Assembly (NCBI RefSeq): GCF_900109055.1
Contig: NZ_FOIV01000002.1
Location: 620,001-684,000, forward strand
Length of the DNA stretch: 64,000 bases
Source: Prevotella sp. khp7
GTDB lineage: Bacteria; Bacteroidota; Bacteroidia; Bacteroidales; Bacteroidaceae
Direction: 5' to 3'
Below, piece after piece: positions 34,914 through 43,964 of the stretch. Numbering within the stretch: position 1 is the first letter of the stretch; the number at the start of each line of letters is the position of its first letter. The position numbers and the translations under genes are program-made. A model generated the notes under the pieces. The model saw nothing but the letters and a program-made list of their open reading frames with translations, did no database searches and was not told the origin of the DNA.

Positions 34914-37900
34914 TTAGAATTTAATACTTGCACCAACCAAATATGTACGAGATGGTGGGTAAAGACCAAGATCAATACCAGAAGCCCAGCTATCAGAGCC
35001 ACCAGATGAACCAACCTCAGGATCGAGACCTGTATAACTGGTGAATGTATAGAGGTTCTGAGCCTGTACATAGAGACGAAGCTGCTGGAATGGGCAGCCC
35101 TTCCAAATGTTCTTAAAGTCGTAACCGAGAGTTACAGTCTTAATTTTGAAGTAGTCGGCATCCTCCATGTAGCGTGTAGAGTTCCAGATAGTGTTCTGGT
35201 GACCTGTACCTGAGATGCGTGGCTGAGTGTTAGAAGTGCCCTCACCATGCCAACGGTCCAGAATTGTGGTGTCATAGTTGTGCCACCAAGAATCACCATA
35301 TGAACGGTAAGAACGCATAATCTGCTGTCCAAATGCACCAGCACCGTTCACAGCGAAATCAAAGCCTTTATAGCTCAAACCGAGGTTAACACCAAGCATA
35401 ATATCTGGGTTAGGATTACCAATTTCGTGACGGTCGCTATTTGCACCTTCTGAGTAATCGATTACGCCATCATTATTCCAGTCATCCCAGATGCAGTCAC
35501 CAGGCATTGCGTTGTCAAGAACAGCCTTACCAGCCTGACGGGCAGCATCAATCTGGTCCTGAGTCTGCCAGATACCGCTGTACGACATGCCATAGAAGTA
35601 ACCGATTGGCTTACCTTCCTCAGCACGGTAGAGGAATTCTGTACCCTGTGAGAGGATACCACCTGCTCCATTTACATAGTGGTTCTCGTTAGCGATACGA
35701 GTAACCTTATTCTTATTGGTATAAAGGTTTACACCAACATTATAGCTGAAATCCTTACCAATATTGTCGTTCCATGTAAGAGCGAGCTCAAAACCAGTGT
35801 TCTCAACGTCACCACCATTAATATAAGCAGGGCTAGCACCATAGATACCAATCTGAGGACCTCTGATCAACCAGTCCTTAGTGGTCTTCTTATACCAGTC
35901 GAAGTTTACACCCAGACGACTATTGAGGAAACGAGCATCGAAACCAAAGTCAAGCTGCTCAGAAGTTTCCCAAGTCAGGTCAGGATTAGGAACGATATCT
36001 GCATAAGCACCAGTCTTTGGAGTACCACCGATAGAAGTTGCCATATCAGAACCGAACTTATAACCACTGTCACCAGAACCACCAGACTGACGGATAGTAG
36101 CCAGATACTGGTACTTCGGAATACGGTTGTTACCATTCTGACCCCAAGAAGCACGGATCTTCAAGAAGTCCATCCAGCTCTTGGTGCTCTCCATGAATTT
36201 TTCATTAGAAATTACCCAACCTGCAGATACAGATGGGAAGAAGCCCCAACGCTGACCGTCATTAAAGATACTAGAACCATCATAACGCATGGTTACAGTA
36301 GCCATATAAGTCTCATTCCAGTCCCAAGTCAGACGACCGAAATAAGAAGCGAGATACTCCTCATCATTTGGAGAACCTGTAAGAGTAGCATCAGTAGCAC
36401 TTGTAAGCTTCATATTAGAAAGATATGCAGAATCCCAACCCTTCAGAGTTGCAAGCTGCTCACCAAGTTTAGCCTTGTTCGAACCACCGATATTTACGCC
36501 CCAAGCACTGCTCTGGAAGCTCTGGCCAACCATGGCGCTAATCTTATGACCAGCAATCATAGGAAGATCGTAAGTCAAAGTGTTCTCAATAGAGAAATTA
36601 CTGCTCAACCAAGCATTCTGGCTTACAGAATATGATTCAACTGTACCTGATCCAGAAGATGGAGAACGTGGCTCACCATAGTTGCGGTATGCACCAGCAC
36701 CCCAATTATAATTGAACTGCGAACGGAATCTCAGACCCTTAATAGGCTGAATGGTCAGGAATGCAGTGGCACTTGCATTGAGGTTGCGGCTCTCAGCCAT
36801 TGAGTTGAAGCCACCCTTCTCAAGGCCTTCCCATGGGTTCTTGAACCAATAGTCATTCCAACCAGCACCATAATTAACATGGTTATAGATTTCACCATTG
36901 TCTGCATACTGTGGAACGAGTGGGCTGGTCTGAAGCAGGTCATGAATATAGCTCCAGTACATACCATCCTCAGCGAGGTCGTGGTTCTTGCTATAGCCTA
37001 GAGAGATATTCTCACCGATAGTGATAACATCGAAGTCCTTAGCTTTCAGGAGCACGTGGTCGCTGTTGATGCGAATAGTGTGACGATTGTAGTAAGAAGC
37101 TCTGTCTGCACCCATGATACCTTCGTTACCAGTATAGGTATAAGACATATTGAACTTAGAACGATCAGAACCACCAGTCAAGGTTACAGAATGGTTCTGC
37201 TGAACAGCATTCTTATTATCAAATGCGCCCCACCAGTCAGTACCTTCCCAACCATTAGCCACCTTATTCAGGATATCCTGTGGAACATAAGCAGAGAAAT
37301 CAACTTTCTGACCAGAAGTATTGAAGCTATACTCGTCCATGATGGTCATGAACTGCTGAGCATTGAGCAGCTGTGGACGCTTATAAACGTTAGACCATCC
37401 CATTGCACCGTTATAGCTGAGTTCAATCTTACCAGCCTTACCCTGCTTAGTAGTAACCAAAATAACACCGTTAGCAGCACGTGATCCGTAAATAGCTGCA
37501 GATGCAGCATCCTTCAGAACGTCGATGCTCTCGATATCGTTAGGGTTAATACCATCGAGGTTACCACCAGCAACACCATCAATTACATAAAGGGGCTGAG
37601 AGTCACCAGTAGTACCGATACCACGGATGTAAACCTTATAGCCCTTACCAGGCTGTGTAGATGAACTTGTGATCTGCACACCAGGAGTACTTGACTGCAT
37701 GGCTTCGAGTGCATTGGTAGTGTTCAGCTTGGCGATGTCTTCACCCTTTACCTGAACGGTAGCACCTGTAACCAGTTTTTTCTTCATCGTACCGTAACCT
37801 ACAACGACTATGTCGTTCAGTGTTGTGTTGTCTTCTTTCAGTACGATGGTAAGGTCGTTCTTTCCGGCAACCTTGACGTTCTGGGTTACATAACCCACAT

Positions 37901-38132
37901 AAGAAATTGTAATGGTGGCATCTGAAGCTGCCTCCACAGAGAACTTACCATCCAGGTCGGTAATTGCGCCCTTCTGGCTACCCTGTACTTTAACAGTCGC
38001 ACCGATAATCGGTACACCTGCTTCATCATTCACCGTTCCCTTGACGAGGCTCTGAGCCAGTGCTCCCAGGGGGAACAAACAGAGCAGGAACAGTGCCATT
38101 AACGGCTTTTGCAGTGATTTAAAATTCCACAT
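34914..38132 (-). CDS. susC: SusC/RagA-family TonB-linked outer-membrane transporter (locus 1)
   Basis: The 1072-residue protein has a signal peptide (to LAQS), a carboxypeptidase-regulatory-like domain (about 28-105, GTVNDEAGVPIIGATV), a TonB-box region (NDIVVVGYG), a plug with YVIDGVAGG and SIDVLKDAASAAIYG, and a 22-strand barrel ending GASIKF. It imports large ligands with SusD using TonB energy. Its first 110 codons are almost identical in DNA to those of the two susC genes on the right, while the plug and barrel are different, so only the leader part is shared. Promoter on the minus strand at 38228-38235. Confidence 0.95.
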   Translation of the reverse strand: MWNFKSLQKPLMALFLLCLFPLGALAQSLVKGTVNDEAGVPIIGATVKVQGSQKGAITDLDGKFSVEAASDATITISYVGYVTQNVKVAGKNDLTIVLKEDNTTLNDIVVVGYGTMKKKLVTGATVQVKGEDIAKLNTTNALEAMQSSTPGVQITSSSTQPGKGYKVYIRGIGTTGDSQPLYVIDGVAGGNLDGINPNDIESIDVLKDAASAAIYGSRAANGVILVTTKQGKAGKIELSYNGAMGWSNVYKRPQLLNAQQFMTIMDEYSFNTSGQKVDFSAYVPQDILNKVANGWEGTDWWGAFDNKNAVQQNHSVTLTGGSDRSKFNMSYTYTGNEGIMGADRASYYNRHTIRINSDHVLLKAKDFDVITIGENISLGYSKNHDLAEDGMYWSYIHDLLQTSPLVPQYADNGEIYNHVNYGAGWNDYWFKNPWEGLEKGGFNSMAESRNLNASATAFLTIQPIKGLRFRSQFNYNWGAGAYRNYGEPRSPSSGSGTVESYSVSQNAWLSSNFSIENTLTYDLPMIAGHKISAMVGQSFQSSAWGVNIGGSNKAKLGEQLATLKGWDSAYLSNMKLTSATDATLTGSPNDEEYLASYFGRLTWDWNETYMATVTMRYDGSSIFNDGQRWGFFPSVSAGWVISNEKFMESTKSWMDFLKIRASWGQNGNNRIPKYQYLATIRQSGGSGDSGYKFGSDMATSIGGTPKTGAYADIVPNPDLTWETSEQLDFGFDARFLNSRLGVNFDWYKKTTKDWLIRGPQIGIYGASPAYINGGDVENTGFELALTWNDNIGKDFSYNVGVNLYTNKNKVTRIANENHYVNGAGGILSQGTEFLYRAEEGKPIGYFYGMSYSGIWQTQDQIDAARQAGKAVLDNAMPGDCIWDDWNNDGVIDYSEGANSDRHEIGNPNPDIMLGVNLGLSYKGFDFAVNGAGAFGQQIMRSYRSYGDSWWHNYDTTILDRWHGEGTSNTQPRISGTGHQNTIWNSTRYMEDADYFKIKTVTLGYDFKNIWKGCPFQQLRLYVQAQNLYTFTSYTGLDPEVGSSGGSDSWASGIDLGLYPPSRTYLVGASIKF

Positions 38133-38141
38133 AATTAAATT

Positions 38142-38151
38142 AGTTAGATAA
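38142..38151 (-). promoter_or_regulatory. Conserved susC leader motif
   Basis: TTATCTAACT on the minus strand, 9 bases before the start codon of the locus 1 susC. The same ten bases precede the other two susC genes (38665-38674 and 43932-43941), each followed by an AT-rich stretch. Confidence 0.55.
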
Positions 38152-38227
38152 TTGTTATGATAATGTAGATTGATATAATTTAATTTTGTCTGAGCGTCAA
38201 ATCCGTCGCGGTGTTCGCTAGCGGGTG

Positions 38228-38235
38228 CAAAGATA
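38228..38235 (-). promoter_or_regulatory. -7 box of locus 1 susC
   Basis: TATCTTTG on the minus strand, a perfect consensus, giving a leader of about 90 bases. No -33 TTG at the expected distance, which is common for regulated promoters. Confidence 0.5.
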
Positions 38236-38585
38236 TTATAAAATTAACTTAAATACTTTGTTATATGTATCGTTGCTTTTTTATTTTGTTTCGATGTGTT
38301 AAAATGTTACATGCCATAAAGTATTAGAAACAAACAATAAAGTATTATTGCTTAATGTGAGGGTGGTCGATGTCGTTTTGATGCTCTTTTTTATTATATA
38401 ATAATGTGTGATAGGTGGGAAAATGGCCTATGTAGGGGCACTTGAAGGAGAGTTTTTGGGTCGTTGGTGGCAGAAAAACAAAGTAATATCATCGTTTAGG
38501 TGGAAAAAATAAGTGTAAAATAACACTTGTTACAATCTGCAAAATACGTGATACTTAATACAAATGAAAGTTAAATTATAATTCT

Positions 38586-38593
38586 TATCTTTG
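38586..38593 (+). promoter_or_regulatory. -7 box of locus 2 susC
   Basis: TATCTTTG, perfect consensus, about 95 bases before ATG 38689. The leader length matches that of the divergent susC. No clear -33 TTG. Confidence 0.5.
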
Positions 38594-38664
38594 CAGCGGA
38601 AAGTTGAAAGCCAAGCCAATAACGAGGCAATCTGAAACACTTTTTTAAATTTTAAATATTACCA

Positions 38665-38674
38665 TTATCTAACT
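38665..38674 (+). promoter_or_regulatory. Conserved susC leader motif
   Basis: TTATCTAACT, 14 bases before ATG 38689; identical to the motifs before the other two susC genes. Confidence 0.55.
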
Positions 38675-38688
38675 AAATTAATTCATTT

Positions 38689-41600
38689 ATGTGTAATTTT
38701 AAATTCGTGCAAAAGCCGTTAATGGCACTGTTCCTGCTCTGTTTGTTCCCCCTGGGAGCATTGGCTCAGAGTGTAATCAAGGGAACGGTGAATGATGAGG
38801 CGGGCGGACCGATTATCGGTGCGACTGTTAAAGTACAGGGTAGCCAGAAGGGCGCAATTACCGACCTGGATGGTAAGTTCTCTGTGGAGGCAGCTTCGAA
38901 TGCCACCATTACAATTTCTTATGTGGGTTACATAACCCAGAACGTCAAGGTTGCCGGAAAGAGCAACCTTACCATCGTACTGAAAGAAGACAATACGACG
39001 CTGAACGACGTGGTTGTCATTGGTTATGGTGTTCAGAGAAAGAGTGACTTGACGGGATCGGTTGCTTCTGTAAAGGCTGACGACATCAAGAATCTGTCAA
39101 CTGCTGATGCTGCTGCCGCCCTTCAGGGTAAGGTTTCTGGTGTGAACGTATTGACCAATGGCTCTCCTGGTAGTGGTGCCGACATTCGTGTACGTGGTTA
39201 TTCATCTAACTCAGAGAATATTTCTCCTCTTTATATCGTTGATGGTCTGCAGGTTAAAAGCATCCAGTATCTTGATCCTCAGCTGATTGAGTCAATTGAG
39301 ATTCTGAAGGATGCCGCTTCTGCCGCAATCTACGGTGCTGAGGCCGGTAATGGTGTTGTCCTTGTTACCACCAAGAAGGGTGACGAGGGTAGGGTTTCTG
39401 TTAACTACACGGGTAGAGCTACCCTGCAGAACTTCACCAGACGTCCTCTGATGAATCGTAAGGATTTCCTGAAATACATTGCTTATGAGTATGGTCAGGA
39501 AGATGTTGACAAGCGACTCAAGGACTTTGACTACAGTCATCCTTATTATGATGGCGGTGTAATCGATCAGGACTGGATCAGTGCCTACATCGAGCCCACA
39601 TGGAGCCAGCAGCATACAGTCAGTGTATCAGGTGGTAACACGAAGGGCCACTTCTTCACTTCTCTGAACTACGTTCATCAGAATGGTGTTGTAAAGGGCG
39701 ATAAGGATGTGTACAAGCGCATTACGGGTCAGGTGAATGCCGACTATAATATCTACAAGTGGTTGCAGGTTGGTTCAAACAACTCTATTGAGAAGTGGGA
39801 GACCAAGAGTGTGTCACAGCGTGCTTATGGTTCTTCGTTCGAGCAGATGATCCAAATGGACCCTCTGACCCCGGTTTACTGGACCAAACCTGATGAGATG
39901 TCACTCTCTGTAAGAACCGTTTACGACGCACTTCAGAATGGTACAGCCGATCAGAACTACCGTCTGTTCCGTGACGAGAAGGGTTGGTTTGCCAACACCA
40001 AGTACTCTGACATGGAGGGTAGTCCTCTGGCTAAGCGTGATGCTACCGATGGTACTAATGGCGGTTGGAACATCAATGGTACGTTGTTTGCCAACTTGAT
40101 GCCTATCAAGGGCCTGACTATTACCTCACGTCTTGGTTATCGCATTAACTATAATGTTGAGCACAGCTATACCGCTCCTTTCTGGATTGGTGACCGTGGT
40201 AACCAGACCACCTATTCTATTTCTACAAATACCTACACTGGTTGGTACTACCAGTGGGAGAACTTCGCCAACTATAATATTACGCTGGCCAAAAAGCACA
40301 ATATCGGTGCCATGATTGGTATGTCATACCGTGAGAGCAATTCAGATGACTCAAGAATCAGTTCTTCTGGTGCCGACATCCTCCAGTCATACGAGCCCAA
40401 CTTCCGTTATATCTCTTATCTGAAGGACGATGCTCCTAAGACTGTCAGCAACGCTCCCAGCAAGAGTGCTTCTGTTGCTTATTTCGGACGTCTGACCTAT
40501 AACTACGACAGCCGTTACTTCTTCCAGTTCAACATCCGTCGCGATGCATACGACTCTTCTAAGTTGTCAAAGGCTAATCGTTGGGGTACCTTCCCATCTG
40601 TATCGGCTGGTTGGACTATCAGCAATGAGAAGTTCTTCAAAGACATAGTTTCAACAGATGCTGTTTCGTTCTTGAAACTCCGTGCTTCTTGGGGTACTAA
40701 CGGTAATATCTCAGTGCTGAGAAATTATCCTTATACTGCAGCTATCGCAAAGGGTAGCAGTTGGTATCAGTACAATGTAGATCAGATTGGTTCTGTATAT
40801 GGTTCACATCCTGACAAACTGGCTAACCCCAGCCTGACATGGGAGACTTTGAAGCAGGTAGACCTCGGTCTTGACGCCCGCTTCCTCGGCAACCGACTCT
40901 CATTTACCGCTGCTTACTACGACAAGCGTACCAAGGATCTGCTCTTCAGCGTATCTGTTCCTTCAGAGCTTGGCTTTACATCAGTTGTTACCAATGGTGG
41001 TACCGTACTGAACAGAGGTCTCGAACTTGAGCTTGGTTGGAGAGACCGTATCAACGACTTCGCTTACTCTATTAGCGGTAACCTCACCACTATTAAGAAT
41101 AAGGTGCTTTCGCTGGCCGAGGGCGCTACACCAACGTATAAGACTGACGCCAGCTCTACAAACTATAAGATCCGTACTGCCTTTGAGGAGGGTCACTCTA
41201 TCTGGTACCTGAATGGTTTCGTTTACGAGGGTCTTGATGCAGACGGCAATCCTAAGTACAAAGATTTGAACGGTGACGGCGAAATCGGTACTGACGATAT
41301 GACTGATATCGGTCGCACAACACCTTCTTTCACCTATGGTATCAACATCACAGCTGCTTGGAAGGGCTTCGACCTGATGATCAACGGTTATGGTCAGGGT
41401 GGTAACAAGATTTTGCCAGTTCTCCATCGTACAGGTTATAAGAACGGCCTGAAGTACTATCTTGACGAGGCTAGAACTCCAGAGAATCCTGGTGGTTCAA
41501 TTCCTCATCCCGAGAAGATCTACAGCCCCGATGAGCCGTTCTGGTCTTCAACTGGTAACCTGTTCAGCGGAAACTTCTTCCGCATCAAGCAGTTGCAGTT

Positions 41601-41811
41601 GGGTTATACTATCCCTGCCAATATCACCAAGAAGGCAGCCATCAGTAACCTGCGTTTGTACGTATCTCTCGACGACTTCTTCACCATCACCAGCTATCCC
41701 GGTCTGGATCCGGAGACGGCTTCTACCAACAACTTCTCAGGAGCTGGCCTCGACTGGGGTTCATACCCAACTATGAAGAAGCTGATTCTGGGTGTAAACG
41801 TTACATTCTAA
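38689..41811 (+). CDS. susC: SusC/RagA-family TonB-linked outer-membrane transporter (locus 2, first of a tandem pair)
   Basis: The 1040-residue protein has a signal peptide (to LAQS), the regulatory-like domain (about 28-105), TonB-box region NDVVVIGYG, a plug with LSTADAAAALQGKVSG, YIVDGLQ and SIEILKDAASAAIYGAEAG, and a barrel ending GVNVTF. It imports oligosaccharides with its SusD partner. It is the same length as the next SusC (43965-47087) and most residues match; differences cluster in barrel loops such as residues 255-280 and 810-960, which may tune ligand choice. The final 141 bases are identical in both copies. Confidence 0.95.
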   Translation: MCNFKFVQKPLMALFLLCLFPLGALAQSVIKGTVNDEAGGPIIGATVKVQGSQKGAITDLDGKFSVEAASNATITISYVGYITQNVKVAGKSNLTIVLKEDNTTLNDVVVIGYGVQRKSDLTGSVASVKADDIKNLSTADAAAALQGKVSGVNVLTNGSPGSGADIRVRGYSSNSENISPLYIVDGLQVKSIQYLDPQLIESIEILKDAASAAIYGAEAGNGVVLVTTKKGDEGRVSVNYTGRATLQNFTRRPLMNRKDFLKYIAYEYGQEDVDKRLKDFDYSHPYYDGGVIDQDWISAYIEPTWSQQHTVSVSGGNTKGHFFTSLNYVHQNGVVKGDKDVYKRITGQVNADYNIYKWLQVGSNNSIEKWETKSVSQRAYGSSFEQMIQMDPLTPVYWTKPDEMSLSVRTVYDALQNGTADQNYRLFRDEKGWFANTKYSDMEGSPLAKRDATDGTNGGWNINGTLFANLMPIKGLTITSRLGYRINYNVEHSYTAPFWIGDRGNQTTYSISTNTYTGWYYQWENFANYNITLAKKHNIGAMIGMSYRESNSDDSRISSSGADILQSYEPNFRYISYLKDDAPKTVSNAPSKSASVAYFGRLTYNYDSRYFFQFNIRRDAYDSSKLSKANRWGTFPSVSAGWTISNEKFFKDIVSTDAVSFLKLRASWGTNGNISVLRNYPYTAAIAKGSSWYQYNVDQIGSVYGSHPDKLANPSLTWETLKQVDLGLDARFLGNRLSFTAAYYDKRTKDLLFSVSVPSELGFTSVVTNGGTVLNRGLELELGWRDRINDFAYSISGNLTTIKNKVLSLAEGATPTYKTDASSTNYKIRTAFEEGHSIWYLNGFVYEGLDADGNPKYKDLNGDGEIGTDDMTDIGRTTPSFTYGINITAAWKGFDLMINGYGQGGNKILPVLHRTGYKNGLKYYLDEARTPENPGGSIPHPEKIYSPDEPFWSSTGNLFSGNFFRIKQLQLGYTIPANITKKAAISNLRLYVSLDDFFTITSYPGLDPETASTNNFSGAGLDWGSYPTMKKLILGVNVTF

Positions 41812-41829
41812 TTTAAAGCTTAATTGAAA

Positions 41830-43638
41830 ATGAAAAAGATATTTTATCCTATATTGTTAGTGTTCGCTGTTGGCTTTGCCTCTTGCGAAGACAACCTTGA
41901 CATTGCTCAGAAGGGTACTGTTAGCACAGAGAATTACTATGCGACTGATGCTGATGCAGAGTCTGCCCTTGCTGATATGTATGCCGATTTCGTTCAGAAT
42001 GTAGCCGGTACTCAGGGTATTGACAACCCAGAGCAGGTGATTTTGAACTACTCAGCCGACGATATCCTGTCAGCGGGTGGTAACAAGTCTGACCACTTGG
42101 ATTTCCGTGTATATGATGAGTTCAGATATAACGAATCTAACCCCGTATTGAAAGAGTGTTACAACCGTTATGTTGGTTCTATCTATCACGCCAACCTCGT
42201 TATCTCTAACCTGTCTACTGAGAACCGTAATGGTAAGGAACCAAACTTCACCAGTGCTTATTCTAAGCAGTGTGTCGAGGAAGCTCGTGTGATGCGTGCT
42301 TATCTTCACATGATGATGGCTGCTATTTGGAACCGTCCAGCCATTCTGGATCGTCTTCTTGAACCCGACGAGATGCCTGTACAGGCTGAAAGTCAGGAGC
42401 AGATTTTTAAGTGGGTTGTCTCTGAGTGTGACAAGGCCATCAATTCTGGTTCGCTGCCCAAGCGTAATGGTACTGGCGATAAGAACTCTACAGCCCGCAT
42501 GACCGTAGGTTTCGCTCAGTTCGTAGCTGGTAAGGCTGCTATGTTTGCCAACGATCCCGCTACTGCACGTAAGTATCTTGGCGACCTGATTAACTCTGGT
42601 AATTATAAGCTCGTTGCTTCTGATGAGTATTGGACCAACTTCCACGTTGCTGGCGACGGAAACTCTGAGAAGATTTTTGAGCCAAACTTCATCTATGACA
42701 ATACCGCTTCTTTCTGGGATAATGTATGGCGTAGCCGTTGGATGGTTGCTGATGTATTCTGTTGGCGTACCGATGCTTTGGCTTCAATGCCTGCTGTATG
42801 TCCAGCCGCAGGTTGGAATGGTGGTGCTATCCAGCAGGATTTCGCTAAAAAGTTCGTTGAGCATGATGGCAATTCACCCCGTCGTCGCGCTTGCTTCCTG
42901 ACTGAGGATGAGTTCTTGTATGAGATGGAATGGAATTCAGACAAGAACGATGCTTCTCTTGCTGAAAAGAAGTCTGACCCCAACCGTGGTATCAAGGTTT
43001 CTGCCGGTATCTATAGCCATGGTCCGTACTTCGAGTGGAAACACATGGCATACGCCAAGGTTCCAAAGATTCTGAGCGGTGGTAAGGATTATCCTGGCGA
43101 CAACGTTTCTGAGATCATGGGTGGTGCATCAACTCAGAAGAACTTCATGGTTGCCCGTTATGCCGAGGCCCTTCTGCTTTATGCTGAGGCTTGCATCGGT
43201 GCCGACGAGGCCAATGGTCTGAAGGCACTTAACGAGGTACAGGAGCGTTCAGGTTCTGGTAAGATCAGCAAGTCGCTCACTTTCGAGGATGTGATGGAAG
43301 AGAAGCAGTACGAGATGTGGTTCGAGAACTGCCGTTTCCTCGACCTCGTTCGTTGGGCTAAGCAGGGTAAGGTGAACCTTGATGAGATCTTCAATAAGAG
43401 ATATGGTGGTATCCACAAGCACATACCTACTGTTTACGATGAGTTCTTTATTGAGGGTAAGCCTGGATTCGGTAAGGAGCACAAGTTGTTCACTGATTAT
43501 TCTGTAGCTGATCACAATGACTTCTCTGACAAGTATATGTACTTGCCGTTCCCGCTCGACTGCCGTCTGGCCAACCACTTCAAGAACGTTCTTGGTTGGG
43601 AAGGTCTGAATGGCGCTTCTGAAGAAGCTGCTGAGTAA
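41830..43638 (+). CDS. susD: SusD/RagB-family outer-membrane lipoprotein (locus 2, first of a tandem pair)
   Basis: Start ATG 41830 (MKKIFYPILLVFAVG) gives 602 residues with lipobox FASC; the upstream TTG adds only two residues. The SusD fold is evident from the N-terminal helices (CVEEARVMRAYLHMMMAAIWNRP) and the C-terminal MWFENCRFLDLVRWAKQGK family signature. It starts 18 bases after the partner SusC stop. It is a near-duplicate of the protein at 47107-48909. It probably binds the same glycan class as the hydrolases to the right. Confidence 0.94.
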   Translation: MKKIFYPILLVFAVGFASCEDNLDIAQKGTVSTENYYATDADAESALADMYADFVQNVAGTQGIDNPEQVILNYSADDILSAGGNKSDHLDFRVYDEFRYNESNPVLKECYNRYVGSIYHANLVISNLSTENRNGKEPNFTSAYSKQCVEEARVMRAYLHMMMAAIWNRPAILDRLLEPDEMPVQAESQEQIFKWVVSECDKAINSGSLPKRNGTGDKNSTARMTVGFAQFVAGKAAMFANDPATARKYLGDLINSGNYKLVASDEYWTNFHVAGDGNSEKIFEPNFIYDNTASFWDNVWRSRWMVADVFCWRTDALASMPAVCPAAGWNGGAIQQDFAKKFVEHDGNSPRRRACFLTEDEFLYEMEWNSDKNDASLAEKKSDPNRGIKVSAGIYSHGPYFEWKHMAYAKVPKILSGGKDYPGDNVSEIMGGASTQKNFMVARYAEALLLYAEACIGADEANGLKALNEVQERSGSGKISKSLTFEDVMEEKQYEMWFENCRFLDLVRWAKQGKVNLDEIFNKRYGGIHKHIPTVYDEFFIEGKPGFGKEHKLFTDYSVADHNDFSDKYMYLPFPLDCRLANHFKNVLGWEGLNGASEEAAE

Positions 43639-43668
43639 GCAGGAATATCATTCCAAATAAACTGAATT

Positions 43669-43701
43669 AGGGAGAGACCACCATGGCCTCTCCCTATTTT
43701 T
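43669..43701 (+). terminator. Intrinsic terminator after locus 2 susD, first pair
   Basis: AGGGAGAG and CTCTCCCT pair in an 8-base stem, followed by a short T-tract. It separates the two tandem SusC/SusD pairs, so the second pair needs its own promoter. Confidence 0.75.
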
Positions 43702-43851
43702 ATTGTTCCCTTTTTTGCCTATATGTATGATTTGTTGCCAAAAAAGCAACATCTAGATACTCCTTTTCGTAGATTGCATTTTTTAATTTAAATGTTAGAT
43801 AAAATAAAGTATTTGTTACAAGAAATAAAGTCATGGAATAAATAATTGTTG

Positions 43852-43859
43852 TATATTTG
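43852..43859 (+). promoter_or_regulatory. -7 box of the second tandem susC
   Basis: TATATTTG, a consensus match, about 105 bases before ATG 43965, the same leader length as for the other susC genes. The 326-base gap 43639-43964 otherwise holds only the preceding terminator and the TTATCTAACT motif. Confidence 0.5.
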
Positions 43860-43931
43860 CACCAGGAAAAGCGATTCTGTAAGCTAGACATAGATTACAA
43901 ATTTAATCAACCGTTTACATATATATAACTA

Positions 43932-43941
43932 TTATCTAACT
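43932..43941 (+). promoter_or_regulatory. Conserved susC leader motif
   Basis: TTATCTAACT, 23 bases before ATG 43965; third copy of the motif. Confidence 0.5.
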
Positions 43942-43964
43942 TAAATTAAACTTATTAAACTGTT

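Larger units (their letters stand above)
38133..38688. promoter_or_regulatory. Divergent regulatory region between two SusC/SusD loci
   Basis: The 556 bases hold no plausible gene. At the left edge is a leader with TTATCTAACT (minus strand, 38151-38142) and a -7 box TATCTTTG (38235-38228). At the right edge is a -7 box TATCTTTG (38586-38593) and a leader with TTATCTAACT (38665-38674). The AT-rich centre (about 38240-38560) contains no other recognised element; regulator sites may lie there. Confidence 0.6.
37790..39031. repeat. Long inverted repeat formed by the 5' ends of two divergent susC genes around their common promoter region
   Basis: The minus-strand susC start (38132 down to about 37790) and the plus-strand susC start (38689 to about 39031) are near-identical in opposite orientation. 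The longest perfect block noted is 90 bases (37924-38013 versus 38808-38897), another is about 50 bases within the signal-peptide codons. The arms enclose the 556-base non-coding segment 38133-38688. Confidence 0.85.

Noticed and set aside
35679..36635. A 318-codon open frame on the plus strand inside the minus-strand susC
   Set aside because: It lies fully antisense to a well-supported SusC barrel, has no signal, domain or ribosome site, and its composition reflects the complement of susC codons.
38133..38688. Recombinase-driven invertible promoter
   Set aside because: No recombinase gene or short recombination sites were seen; only homologous-recombination potential from the long arms is supported.
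42070..42645. A 191-codon antisense frame in susD, repeated at 47413-47922
   Set aside because: It appears in both copies only because the susD genes are duplicates; no start context or domain.
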